Assembly (NCBI GenBank): GCA_030522415.1
Contig: CM060125.1
Coordinates: forward strand, 5,080,401-5,144,400
From: Channallabes apus
Taxonomy: Eukaryota > Chordata > Actinopteri > Siluriformes > Clariidae
Length of the DNA: 64,000 nucleotides
Reading direction: 5' to 3'
Shown: piece after piece, positions 37,001-50,794 of the stretch
Position numbering within the stretch: the stretch's first letter is position 1
Layout: the number at the start of each line of letters is the position of its first letter
Position numbers and translations under genes: made by a program
Notes under the pieces: model-generated
Told to the model about the DNA's origin: nothing
Seen by the model: the letters and a program-made list of their open reading frames with translations, nothing else
The model's database searches: none

Positions 37001-40000
37001 GCGTCTGCCGAGGTGGCCACTCGCATGGACGAGGTCAGCTCTCAGTGGAAGAAACTTTTGGAAGCGACCGAGCTCAAAGGTAACAAGTTTATACGTATGT
37101 TTACAAGTAGTTTTAAATATTTTGTACTGTTGCTGGTTCATTATTGTTAAACTGCATGCGGTAATATCCTCATGGATCTGTGTGTGTGTGTGTGTGTGTT
37201 GTGCCATCAGGCATTAAGCTGCGTGAAGCCAACCAGCAGCAGCAGTTTAACCGTAACGTGGAGGACATTGAGCTGTGGCTCTATGAAATGGAGGGACACC
37301 TGGCCTCCGATGACTACGGCAAAGACCTGACCAGTGTGCAGAACCTGCAGAAGAAGCACGCCTTACTCGAGGCTGACGTGGCTGCACACCAGGTAAAGTG
37401 GTGTTCGGGGAGGAGGATGTATTGTGTATGGTTTTTAATAAATCTTTAAAAAGGAAACATTTTAAATAATGAATAAAAGTTGCGTGTGCCTGAGAAGTGA
37501 CGTCTCGTCTCGTTCTTCTCCACAGGACCGCATCGACGGCATCACCATCCAGGCTCGGCAGTTCCAAGAAGCCGGACACTTTGACGCCGACAACATCCGT
37601 AAGAAGCAGGAGGCTCTTGTCGCGCGCTACGAGGCTCTGAAGGAGCCCATGGCCGCGCGGAAGCAGAAGCTCTCCGACTCTCTCCGGCTGCAGCAGCTGT
37701 TCCGTGATGTGGAGGACGAGGAGACGTGGATCAGAGAGAAGGAACCCATCGCCTCCTCTACCAACCGCGGTGTGTTTGAGAATCATGTTGGCGCTATTAG
37801 GATCAGGAGCAGACTGAAAGTCGAAAAATGACAATGCTAACGTTGCTTGGTTTCCGTTTCCCCCTTCAGGTAAAGACCTGATCGGTGTGCAGAACCTGCT
37901 GAAGAAGCACCAGGCCCTGCAGGCGGAGATCACCGGGCACGAGCCCCGCATCAAGGCTGTCACGCAAAAGGGCGAGGCCATGGTGGATGAAGGTATGCAT
38001 CTGTCGTTCTTCTCAAACCGTGCTGTCAAAACACCTCGTTCGGTGTCACTGTTCGTGTTCTCGGTCTGTTAAAGTTTCATTTTCACGCTAGACAGAACTA
38101 TACACATTCTGCTGGAAATATGAAACTGCCTTTCTATTACAAAGTAAAAAAACAAAACCGTCCCCCTGTCTGTCCTCCAGGCCACTTTGCTGGTGAGGAT
38201 GTGAAGGCTAAGCTGGCGGAGCTGCACGGTCGCTGGGAGACTCTGAAAGGGAAGGCAGCTCAGCGCAGGCAGGATCTGGAGGACTCGCTGCAGGCTCAGC
38301 AGTACTTCGCTGATGCCAATGAGGCCGAGTCCTGGATGAGGGAGAAGGAGCCCATCGTAGGCAGCACTGACTACGGCAAGGACGAGGACTCAGCCGAGGT
38401 AAGTGCGGAGAAATGTGTGGGTGTTTTTTTTTTTTGCTCCTGAGGCGCATAAACTCCCACTGATTCTGACTTTCCTGCTCCTCAGGCCCTGCTGAAGAAA
38501 CACGAGGCACTGACGTCAGATCTGAGTGCTTATGGAAGCAGCATCCAGTCGCTGAAGGAACAGGCTCAGGCCTGCAGGGTGAGTAGTTTGTCATCTTGTC
38601 CGACCATCCGCACATCAGGCCTCATTCCTCAGTCTGTCTCAACCTGACCATGTCTTTGCTGATCCGTCCTACAGCAACAAGTTGCTCCTACTGATGATGA
38701 GACCGGTAAAGAGTTGGTGCTCGCCCTCTACGACTACCAGGAGAAAAGTCCCCGTGAAGTCACCATGAAGAAAGGAGACATCCTCACCCTGCTCAACAGC
38801 ACCAATAAGGTCTAGACCTCGAACCGCTTCTTGAATTCATTCTGAATCACTCTAGAGACAGTGAGCGACGTAGCTGAGACTGTCCCGTCACTCTGTGCCG
38901 TGTCTGCTCCTCAGGATTGGTGGAAAGTGGAGGTGAACGACAGACAGGGCTTTGTGCCGGCAGCATACGTTAAGAAGCTGGACCCGACTCAGTCATCCTC
39001 CCGCGAGAACTTGCTGGACGAGCAGGGCAGCATCGCGCTACGCCAGGAGCAGATCGAAAACCAGTAAGGAACAACGTAGTGCTTTGGAATGAAAGCGCAT
39101 GAAAATTCGACGTAACATCTTAACACTCTGATTTCTTTCTATAACCTGAGCGAGCTTTCACATTCGCAGTGTTTTGTGTCCTGTTGTTCTTTTGTTTAGT
39201 TTTTTAGACAGATCCCAACACCGCAATCATACCTCCAAAGTAACGAGATGGAACTCTAGCATGTTTCCATTACAGTAAGAAAGGAGGCTCAACTTGTGTG
39301 CAAGAAATGAACTAAAACTCTTTATTTGCTGAGCTACAGAAGTGTAGTGCTGCAGAAATGGCATCTTTTCTGAGCATCTGGATCAACAAACAAAAAGAAA
39401 ATGCTGGATACGATGCACAAATGTGACTTTACTGCATGTAATTCTCTAATATGTTGATTAGGCTCGACCAAAAAAATAATAATAATAAATTTCAGTGCCG
39501 CACACATCGTAGCAAAGACATTTTAATTTTTTTTCACTTTTTGTGTGCAATAAAAAGCCAAACCAAGAGTAAAATTTTTCTTTGACCCAGGTTTCGGACT
39601 AACAGGTGTGAAAGACTCTTCACAACTATTCGACTTCCTCTATCTATCAGCTCTAATCAGCCAACCATGCAGCCAGGGCCGTGACTCTTCTTTCAGTTTA
39701 ACTAATGTCTCTGCCTTTCTTTATTCCTCTCCTGCTTCCCCTAATCCCTTCCCTAACGCCTCTGTGTGTGTGTGTGCTCGGCCTGCCCTGTGGCAGGAAT
39801 GTGGCCACCAAGGAAGCGTGCAGTGTGTCTGTGCGCATGAAGCAGGTGGAGGAACTGTGAGTAGGACCCAGGCTTGTGCTCTTTCTCATCATCACACTGC
39901 ATCTTTAACCCATCATCATCATCATCATCAACTTCTTCTTCTTTCATTCGACACAGATGCTTCTGTAGCCGTCATGTCATGAATCTTGCCTCTATTAACA

Positions 40001-43000
40001 TTTCTATTTCATCTCTCTCTCTCTCTTTCCTTCTGCTTAACTTCTATCCATAAAAGGAATAGAAGGCGTGTCTGGTTTTTCATGAAGATTCTCTGCTTTT
40101 CATCATTCTTTCACTCTTCTCCTTCACCGCTCTGTACAGTGTGCATTTTAGTTCTAGATTGAAGTAGATTGCATGGTGGGTTATGGCTAAGGTAACCAAG
40201 AGAACTCTTGGTATTTTTTTAAATAGTTTTTGTTATGCATGAGTAGATTAAATGTAAATCTGCTAATGCAGCAGTAGTGAAACATCCAGTCAGTGTGGAG
40301 GAGGAGAACATAAAATGATTCCAATTCACAGGATTACCTTTCAGCCATAACATCTAAAGATCGGTTTAAGTCCTGAGTTTTGACCTCTGACCCTGCTTCC
40401 GTGCTCCAGGTACGGTACCCTGCTCGAGCTGGGCGAGAAGCGCAAGGACATGCTGGAGAAGAGCTGCAAGAAGTTCATGCTGTTCCGTGAGGCCAACGAG
40501 CTTCAGCAGTGGATCAACGAGAAGGAGGGAGCACTGACCAACGAGGAGGTGGGGTCTGACCTGGAACAAGTGGAGGTGCTGCAGAAGAAGTTCGATGATT
40601 TCCAGAAGGTGCATTCTTTTTTTTTTTTTCTTTTTTTTTTTCACCACATGCATCCGTCTTGTTGAACAGTTGGATACAATCTGCCTAAAATAATACTGAA
40701 AAATGTGACTTAAAATTGTTTTCTTTTTCTTTTTTTTTTTTTTGTCCTGAATCAGGATCTGAAGGCAAACGAGTCTCGTCTGAGGGACATCAACAAGGTG
40801 GCGTCCGAGCTGGAGTCTGAGGGTTTGATGGCTGAAGAGGCTCCGATGGTGCAAGCTCAGGTGATCAACAAATCATTTTCCATTGGACTAATTCTAAATC
40901 GCTTAAAATAAAAGAGTGAAAGTGTCCGTGTCGGAGTCGCACTACTAAATAAAATGTCGTATTTTTACACTGGTGGCCAATAAAATAAATTCTAATCTAT
41001 AACTTTCTCTCTCCCTCCGTTCCTTCTACAGCAACAAGAGATGTTGGGTTCGGCTCCTGGCAAGGTTGTCATTGTCATTTTAGCGCCATGTACACCGCAT
41101 GCTCAAAGTATATCATCATTTCTAATAGTCATAAAATTCTAATACGAATATTCACTTCTTACTTTACAGGATGAAGCTGACTCCAAAAGCGCTTCTCCGT
41201 GGAAGGTAATGTTATTCATCCTCAATGCAATGTGTAATATCACAAATTTGGCGAATAGGAAGCGAGATGTTAAGTGTGCATGATGTGATTTAGACTGTAG
41301 GGTGAAACTATGTACATGTATGTGGTGCCGTGGTTTTTTTTTTTTTGTTTTGTTTCCTGATTGGTGTGATTTTTGTGTCCTCCTGATTTTATTCTCCCCT
41401 GATGTTTCCAACTCGGTGTAGTCTATTCGCTTGGCTGTCCAAACGACGGCTAACTTTAATACTATCAAGGTAAGAAACATGTGTCTTCGCCGTAGAACAT
41501 CATCCCATCCCCTCGCTCCGTCATCCTGTCCTCACGCCTGAAGGACTAACCCTGTCCCCCCCCTCCACCATCGTCCTGTCCTCCCACTCTGCTACATTGG
41601 CTGTTTCTGTTCTGGCTGTGTTCGTTACCTAAACCACCACACGCTGATGTTTAAAAGCGTCAGTCCAGCGTGTCTCCAAAAGCTCACAACCCGATCACTT
41701 TTGCTTGTTCGTTTTTTAAGTCATTTGTTGTCCTGTGATGTCATTGTTGCTGTATATGGTGATTAATGCAAGCATTAGAGCCCTAGATAGCGACTGTGTC
41801 ACTTTGGAAAATGTTCCCTATAGACGTACAGTACTGATGACCTCATCAGCTATCTAGGGCTCTTAATATATAGAGCTGTTTGGATGTAACTCCTGTTTTT
41901 ATTTCATCTGTTGTCTCTATTCAGTCGTCCTTCTCCATGAACCCATGTTGTCAAGCACCGCCTCCTCGTGTTAATGTCTGGAATTGTATGATCATTACGG
42001 CTTTGTTTACACGCACACCAGCGGTTCAGGGTTAACCTAAAATAAAACGTTGCTTTGGTTGTCCTGCTCTGAATCTGACTTGACGGATGTCTATAAATCC
42101 AGACTGATGTGTTAGGAGCATTCTTCCTGATGTTCTGGATATTTCCAGCAGGTTCCTAGTGTACAGTTGCTAACTATGGATTAGAGTTCTTTCCTATAGA
42201 GGCAATTAGGGATGGGAATCTTCAGGGACCACATGAAACTATATTATCACGATGCCTAGGTGACCAATTTAATTAGTATTGCTATTCTGTTTCTCTCGCA
42301 ATTTTATCAATATCCCGATATATATTTTAATGATATTTTTTATTAATATATTTTTACAATTTTGCAACAGTTCTAAACAAAATTAGCAAAAGCTTAGATC
42401 CTACCATACATGATGCTGTGCTGCTTGCCAGTGTATGAATAGTTTAGTGCATGCTAAATATGTGTAAATAAAATGTAAAGTAATAAATTTCGTAATTTGC
42501 CACACAAACGATTCACCACATGTAGATTAATCCAGAGGCAACTTAGTTTTACATTTGTGGCAGCATGATCTTTATCAACAAGGTTTAAAAGAAGGTTTAA
42601 TGCAAATGATTTGAGGGGGGAAAAAGAAGAATTGCAATTTTAGCACACTTTTTTTTTTTTTTGTTGTTTTAGCAACAAGTGCACAAAGAAGACTTAATTT
42701 CATTGTAGCATGTAGCTCTGGAAACCCTGGAATTTTTTTCAAATAAACAGTTAAGTGGATACTGATGGCTGCATTCTGGGTGTTTACAGGAGCTGAATAA
42801 TCGCTGGAGAATGCTGCAGCAGCTGGCAGAGGACAGGAGCAACATGCTGGGAAGTGCCCACGAGGTGCAGAGGTTCCACAGGTACAGTACGAAAGAATCA
42901 AGTCGTTTAGATTTATTTTTACTTTTATTTTGGTGGACGAAAGTGGAGCTTTTCACCAAAATGTTAAAGAAACATGAACAGGAGATATATTCTGTGGTTT

Positions 43001-46000
43001 TTCAGGGATGCTGATGAGACCAAAGAATGGATTGAGGAGAAGAACCAGGCCCTAAACACTGACAACTATGGTCATGACCTGGCCAGCGTTCAGGCCCTGC
43101 AGCGCAAACACGAAGGCTTTGAGAGGGACCTGGCTGCTCTGGGAGACAAGGTCAGGTTGATTACATTCATAATAGTTTCTTTAATTAATCTCGGCTAGCT
43201 TTATCTTTACCGTCCCTACTAGTAAGAAAACTTTGATAGTCAGTCTAATAGAAAAAAAGTCACGGAGTATATAATTTATATTGCTGTTTTCATTTTGATT
43301 GAAAAGTACATTACACGTCAATCATTGGTTATATTTTTCCACATCAGACACGGTGTCTCGACTTGTTTCTTTAGATAATCTGCTTGTGCAATGATAAATT
43401 CCTCTGTGTGTCCTGTGGCAGGTGAACTCTCTGGGCGAGACAGCCGAGCGTCTGATTCAGTCCCATCCTGAAGCCGTGGATGATATTCAGGAGAAATGCA
43501 CTGAGCTGAACACGGCCTGGAGCAGCCTGGTGGGACGCGCTGATCAGCGCAAGGATAAACTTGGCAACTCGCACGATCTGCAGCGCTTCCTCAGTGACTT
43601 CAGGTGAGGGTAGATAGCGGCTACATGCTACAATGTCTACGGCTTCTTGACTGGACTGTTTTTGTCGTAGATTATAATATGAGCAGGTGTTCTTGCGGAG
43701 CTCTGAGTAAAGCAGGATGTCGTTCGTCCACTATTATTTACGATAGATTTTTTTTTTTTTTCTCATGATGCTTTAAGCTTTAAACAGAGCCACTAAGATG
43801 ATTGCACTAGAACTTATCCCCTGTGTGTCGCTCCTGCAGGGATCTGATGTCCTGGATCAATGGTATCCGTGGACTGGTGTCTTCTGAAGAGCTCGCCAAG
43901 GATGTGACCGGAGCCGAAGCACTGCTGGAGAGACACCAGGTACCGAACTCGTCGTTATAAGTCTTGTCAGCAGAGACTCAGTTATCACTCACATAAAAAA
44001 AAAAAACGCTTCTTCTCCTGCAGGAGCACAGGACTGAGATCGATGCCCGTGCTGGAACCTTCCAGGCCTTTGAGCAGTTTGGGCAGCAGCTGCTGGCACG
44101 TGGTCACTACGCCAGTCCTGAGATCCAGCAGAAACTGGAGGCTTTGGACCGCGAAAGGGAGGACTTGGAGAAGGCCTGGGTGCAGCGCAGGATGATGCTG
44201 GATCAGTGTCTGGAGCTGCAGGTGAGGGGGAGACACCACTTCAGTTTATATTCTTTGCAGTGTGTGCACTTTTTTTAACTAGTTTTACATGGTCCAGAGC
44301 TGTAATTTGTGGTGTTGTGTTCCCGGCAGCTCTTTAACCGTGACTGTGAGCAGGCTGAGAACTGGATGGCAGCGAGAGAAGCTTTCCTGGCCACTGACGA
44401 AAAAGGCGACTCCCTCGACAGTGTGGAGGCTCTCATTAAGAAGCACGAGGACTTCGACAAAGCCATCAACGTGCAGGTTAGTAGTGTAACGTGAACAAAT
44501 CTCAGTGAACACGTGCTTTGTCTTTTTTTTTTTTTTTTTTTTTTTTTTTTGTCTGGCTGACCCCACACCGTCTCCACAGGAGGAGAAGATCGCCGCGCTG
44601 CAGTCCTTCGCAGACCAGCTCATTTCTGCCGATCATTATGCCAAACCTGACATCTTTAACCGTCGCAACGAAGTCTTGGACAGGTCAGGGATTATTTTTT
44701 TTTCTACAGGAATCTAGTGGAGTTGCTTGTGAGGTAGAAGTGTTAAGTGTAAATGTGTGTCCTGACCTCCAGGTGGCGCCGGCTGAAGGCTCAGATGATC
44801 GAGAAACGCTCCAAGCTGGGTGAGTCTCAGACTCTGCAGCAGTTCAGCAGAGACGTGGACGAGATTGAAGCCTGGATCAGCGAGAAACTGCAGACGGCCA
44901 CTGATGAATCCTATAAAGACCCGACTAACATCCAGGTACCCGATGACCTCATCGGCCTAAACCTAAATCACAGTCTCAAAGTCATATGTTTACCTAGAGC
45001 TGGACAGGTTTCAGTGTTTTTTACAGACCTGCCTAACTTCACCATTACTGTAACTTTAACTATTTTAATCCCATTCCCATGTTCTCGACACTTCTTATTG
45101 TTCATGTAGGAATACAACATTTTATTTATCAATCTGAAGCAGGATTTTTGTATATAGTTTTTACAGACTCGAGTTTATTCTAATCCTAATGATTAAATAA
45201 TTACCAGTTATTATAGTTGTGCTTTTATTTACACGGTAATGCGGCCTGTCTCTCCTGTAACCCCTGTCAGTGTGTACTGAATCAAACTGAACCTCTCTCT
45301 GTTCTCGTGTCTTATTTTTAGCTGTCCAAACTACTGGTAAGTGGAGTAGCGTGTTTGCTTGCTAACCTCAGTAGGGTGTCATCATACCCTGGGATGTGTG
45401 TGGTAGAGCTCCAGCAGTGTCCCTGCTCCGTGTCTTCCCAATTCATGTCCCCCTGCGCTGTCTGTCTGCTTGTTACGACCGTATTTTATTTCAGCATCCT
45501 CTGCACTGTAGCGCGTCTGTTCCATCACTGAAGCAGTTTGCCGTCATTTTGTGTCAGTTTTGGGCTGATTTTGTTCAGAATTTTTGTTCCATACCGTTGA
45601 TGTGGTGAGGGTCTGCATAACAAATACAGGGTTAAACCTGGGGCGAGGCGAGCATAAGAGAGAAAGGGGACGCGCATTCTGCTCTGCTGTAGTCATTGTG
45701 TGTGTGTGTGTGGTATGCGATGCTGTAGCTGCTTCATAATGTGTGTCTGAAATAGTCGAGCTTCTCCTTCCCTCTCTCTTTAAGATGGTATGGAACAACG
45801 ACTACATTCACCCTGCAAGCCTCATAGCATCTCTCTTTATTAATCTATAATTAAGGGTTTCATTTTTCTTTCGTCAACCATGAGTTAGTGGAAACTTTTA
45901 ACACTAGAAGCGCCGACCAGCGGTCATTTGACCGCAAGGGGAAAAAAAAACAAAAACAAACTTCACACTCGATCAAAATCCAGGACCCTCCTTTCATGAC

Positions 46001-49000
46001 TTTTCCTAGATCTGTGAGCTTAATCACCCAGCATGCTTAAGTGAACCACGTTCCCGTCGAACAAAACGAGGCATAATCGTGGTGTTTGCTTCGGTTATGA
46101 CATAGCATAGTTTATTATCTGCTGTGGTAGATCTGATTATTTATTCAAATTTAATATTGTTTTAGCGATAATTTCACGGAAGCGAGTTCAGAACTACATC
46201 GCTGCTCCTGCTCCATCCGAGACGTTCAGAAGCTTCAAATAAAATGAACGAACTAATGGATTTTCTCAAAACGATATAAAATTAAGTAGAGCTTTCCTTT
46301 TCGTTATAGTATGAAGCCCCTAGATGGACAAAGGAGGAGAAAAAACGGCAGAAAAAAGTAATGCCAAAAACTTTGGGTTATAATGCAAAATATGACTTGT
46401 TTTTTTTTCTTCTGCCATTTTTTTTCTCTTCCTTCGTCCCCTTAAAGATTCTGTAGTAGGTTTTCTCAGTTGAATATGAAAAAAAATACAGCTGATTATC
46501 AACGCGGGAATGAACGGCGCATTGTCCAAGTGCAAGTTGATCTTGGAGCTAAACTATTTGCTTCGGGTGAAGGCGCCATCTAGCGATCATTGTGTGTCAG
46601 CAACAGCTTCCCATTCAAAACAATAGGCGGTCAAAACGACCGTGAACCGTGTTATAAGTAGGTGACACTGGCGCGGCGCTTCTGGTGTTAAGTCAAAGGG
46701 GTTTTTCTTTTCTTTTCATTCCACAAACTTTCTCCCCATTAAGATGCATATATGTACATAGATGTATGTATAAGTAAATAAATATTGTGGTGTATGGTTG
46801 TAAATTAGTTACTATGATTTTATATCTGGGTTAAAATTTCATATTCATTACTGAAAATAATGTACTAATAATAAGATTAATGGCTAGAAAAATAATGCCT
46901 AAAGATTGTTAGTCATTTTATCAGTTTTAGCTCTCCACGAACATTTACTTTTTATGATGTTCTGTGCGTCTGATTCGGCATTTATCACATGAATATAAAT
47001 ACAAAAATCTGTTTTACTGAAATCTTTGTAATCTAATGGGGTTGAAAACTTTTACACTCAACTCGTTGATAATTAGGAACCGATATCCGGACGTACGCTG
47101 ACGTTGAATGCCTCTGCCTTTTAGCTGTCAGTCCTGTAATGTGAATGTAGTCCACAAAACAGCCCAACTTCTCTGACTGTTTACAGATTCACATCTTGTC
47201 TTGTTTGCTGTTCAGTAGACTTTCAAATATTCCATCGGAAATAGTCTCTCATTTATCCGTCCTGGTCTGATGGTGTATTTGTTTCCCCATCGCCACATTT
47301 CATCAATTGACATTTATTTATTTATTTTGCTCTACAAACATATGAGCAGCATAAAATGATGAAAGTTGTGAACTTCCCTCTGATCATCACTGCCTTCAGA
47401 GCAAGCACCAGAAACACCAGGCGTTCGAGGCAGAGCTTCACGCCAACGCTGACCGTATCCGGGGTGTCATCGATACAGGAAATGCTCTCATCCAGAGGGG
47501 TGCATGTGCAGGAAGTGAGGACGCTGTCAAGGTAAATATGTTCCTGATTATGCTCCAGAGCGAAAATATGTTAAATGCATTTTAATTTCATCTCAGTTTA
47601 TGACCAATCAGCCAACAGTGCTCTGGTAAATGTGATTTGATCAAGCTGTGGGTGTGTGTGTGTCCAGTCTCGTTTGGTGGCTTTGGATGAACAGTGGAAT
47701 TTCCTGGTGAATAAATCAGCCGAGAAGAGTCAGAAATTGAAGGAGGCCAACAAGCAGCAGAACTTCAATACCGGCATCAAGGACTTTGACTTCTGGCTGT
47801 CGGAGGTGAGAACGGTTTCACAGTGAAATGGTCTCATCACTCGGGTCGTGTTTTTTTTTTTTTTACTCTTTATTCTCCGTCTGCAGGTCGAAGCTCTCCT
47901 CGCCTCTGAGGATTATGGGAAGGATCTGGCCTCGGTCAACAACCTGCTGAAGAAGCACCAGCTTCTGGAGGCCGACATCTCTGCACATGAGGTGACCGCA
48001 CTCACTGAACAACTTTCACAGAAAGTCTCTCACACAGTTAACAGTCGAGATCTTCATCACTAACTTTCATTCCGCTGTTCCAGGATCGTCTGAAGGACCT
48101 CAACGGCCAGGCTGACAGCTTGATGGCCAGCAATGCCTTCGACACCACTCAGGTCAAAGATAAACGCGATGCCGTGAACGGACGCTTCACTAAAATCAAG
48201 AGCATGGCTGCTGGACGCCGAGCCAAGTTGAACGAGTCGCATCGTCTGCACCAGTTCTTCAGAGACCTGGACGATGAAGAATCCTGGATCAAGTGTGTAA
48301 TTATACTGTAACAAATATTGCTACGTTTCTCTTTTTTTTTTTTTCTTTTATCTAACGCACATTTCTCTGACGTGTGCTGATAGGGAAAAGAAGTTGTTGG
48401 TGAGTTCGGTGGATTACGGACGTGATTTGACAGGAGTACAGAATCTGAGGAAGAAGCACAAGAGACTGGAAGCTGAGCTGGGAGCTCATGAGCCAGCCAT
48501 CCAGGTGAGATACTGAGACTCTTTCTCACAATGTCATGCTTTAGTTCCTGGTAGGTCATGTCGAGGTAATCGGTGCTTGTCCTCTCTAGTCTGTGCTCGA
48601 CACGGGGAAGAAGCTGTCTGATGATAACACCATCGGGCAGGACGAGATCCAGCAGAGGCTGGCGCAGTTCGTCGAGCACTGGAAGGACCTGAAGGATTTG
48701 GCCGCTGCCAGGTCAGACCGAGCATCCTTTTTATTGAATTAATTTATTTTTACAATGACGGTGGTATGAACCAACAGTGTGTAACATGCTTTGCAGGGGG
48801 CAGAGGCTGGAGGAATCTCTGGAGTATCAGCAATTTGTTGCTAATGTAGAGGAAGAAGAAGCCTGGATTAATGAGAAGTTGAATCTGGTTGGAAGCGAGG
48901 ACTACGGTGACACGCTGGCGGCTGTGCAGGTCCAAAACTTCTCCCTGTTACATTCACCATTATTATATTAAATCAGTTTTTTTTTTTTTTTTTTTTTTGT

Positions 49001-49452
49001 TAGTCTCTGTCGTACGTCTCTGATATGAGGGACCTCGGCCTTTGCGATTGGTGAGTTCACGTTAAAATGGGAATATCTAAAAATACCGACGTCTTCTGCC
49101 TCAGGGCCTGCTGAAGAAGCACGAGGCGTTTGAGACGGACTTCACCGTCCACAGGGACAGAGTGAATGACGTGTGCGCGAACGGAGACGAGCTCATCAAG
49201 AAGGTATTTTAACCTTCCTTTAATCTGTAGTTCGATGTAAACGTTCGTGCCATCGCGCTGACACTGAGCCGTGACTGCAGGAGAACCACCACGTGGACAA
49301 CATCACGGCCAAGATGAAGTCGCTGAGAGACAAAGTGACCGAGCTGGAGAGAGCCGCCGCGCAGAGGAAGGCCAAGCTGGACGAGAACTCCGCCTTCCTG
49401 CAGTTTAACTGGAAGGCCGACGTGGTGGAATCATGGATCGGTATGATAGTGC

Positions 49453-49483
<31 letters not shown>

Positions 49484-50157
49484 AGTACTTCAGGTTGATA
49501 ATCTGCACCTGTTTTGTGACTGTTTAGGTGAGAAGGAGAACAGCCTGAAGACAGATGATTATGGACGCGACTTGTCATCAGTTCAGACGCTGCTCACTAA
49601 GCAGGTATGAGACACTGAAGTTAACTTTGTGGCAGAAATGTCACGCTGTGAGAATGGATTAATGCATTTTATCACTAGAATTAGTTTTTCTCATGCTGTG
49701 CAATCCAAACATTACATTATTTTAAATTTATACAAGTTTGACTTTTTTTTATCTCAAAATTTCAAGTGAGTAATGAAAATAACAGTGAAGTTATAATGGA
49801 CGCAAACACCAAAGCAAAAAGCAAAAACTTATCAAAACTCATACAATTTCTAAAACAAATTTAATAAAACAAAATAGTTTTTTCCTAGATGATAATAATA
49901 AAGGATATTTTTCTGTACCTGTGCACCTTCTCTCCCTCACCGTAGGAAACATTCGACGCTGGACTTCAAGCGTTCCAGCAGGAGGGCATCACCAACATCA
50001 CGGCGCTGAAGGATCAACTCCTGGCAGCCAAACACGTGCAGTCCAAAGCCATCGAGGCTCGTCACGCTACACTGATGAAACGCTGGAACCAGCTGCTTGC
50101 CACATCTGCAGCCCGCAAGAAGAAGCTGCTGGAGGCTCAGGAACACTTTAGAAAGGT

Positions 50158-50197
<40 letters not shown>

Positions 50198-50760
50198 ATT
50201 AGCCATCTCAGACAAATATCACCAATACAGTTCCCAAAATCGCTAAAAGCTAAAATCTTAGCCATCAAGACTTAAGGAGAATTTTGGCTAAAAAAAGTCT
50301 TACAGGCTACATGTATAATAACCAGAGGTGGAAAGAGTAATAAAATGTTGTACTCAAGTACAAGTACTGTTACTTCAGTGAAATTTTACTTAAGTACAAG
50401 TAAAGTTACCCTTATAAAAATCTACTCAAGTAAAAGTAAAAAGTAGCTCATTAAAAAATTTACTCAGAGTAAAAGTTACCGAGTTACTTTTTTTTTTTTT
50501 TAACAGCGGGGGTGGGATGAGGCATTCTAGCATAGTTCAAAAAAGATGAGCAGATATAAAATCTCAAACTAGTTGTTTTTAACTGAAGGAACACATTTGC
50601 ATAATAAAGTGGTCACTTACTGTAAATATGGTGTTACGTCCCAGTCTAGGGTCATACAGCAAAAGACTGGTTCAGGGTTCTATTTTAAACTATATGGAAA
50701 TGGTGGTATATGGCAGAAAGAACTAGAGCCAATCATTAACTGATGAAATAATGAGGTTTG

Positions 50761-50794
<34 letters not shown>

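Noticed and set aside
37247..38029. 260-codon open frame on the - strand
   Set aside because: It is antisense to strongly conserved sptan1 exons and introns and its peptide is the shadow of spectrin codons; no family signal.
39597..39982. 124-codon + strand frame ending in a His run
   Set aside because: It comes from an ATC repeat and intron; the true 60-nt exon inside uses a different frame.
40366..40854. 162-codon - strand frame with a poly-Lys run
   Set aside because: Antisense of sptan1 exons joined through T-runs in the intron.
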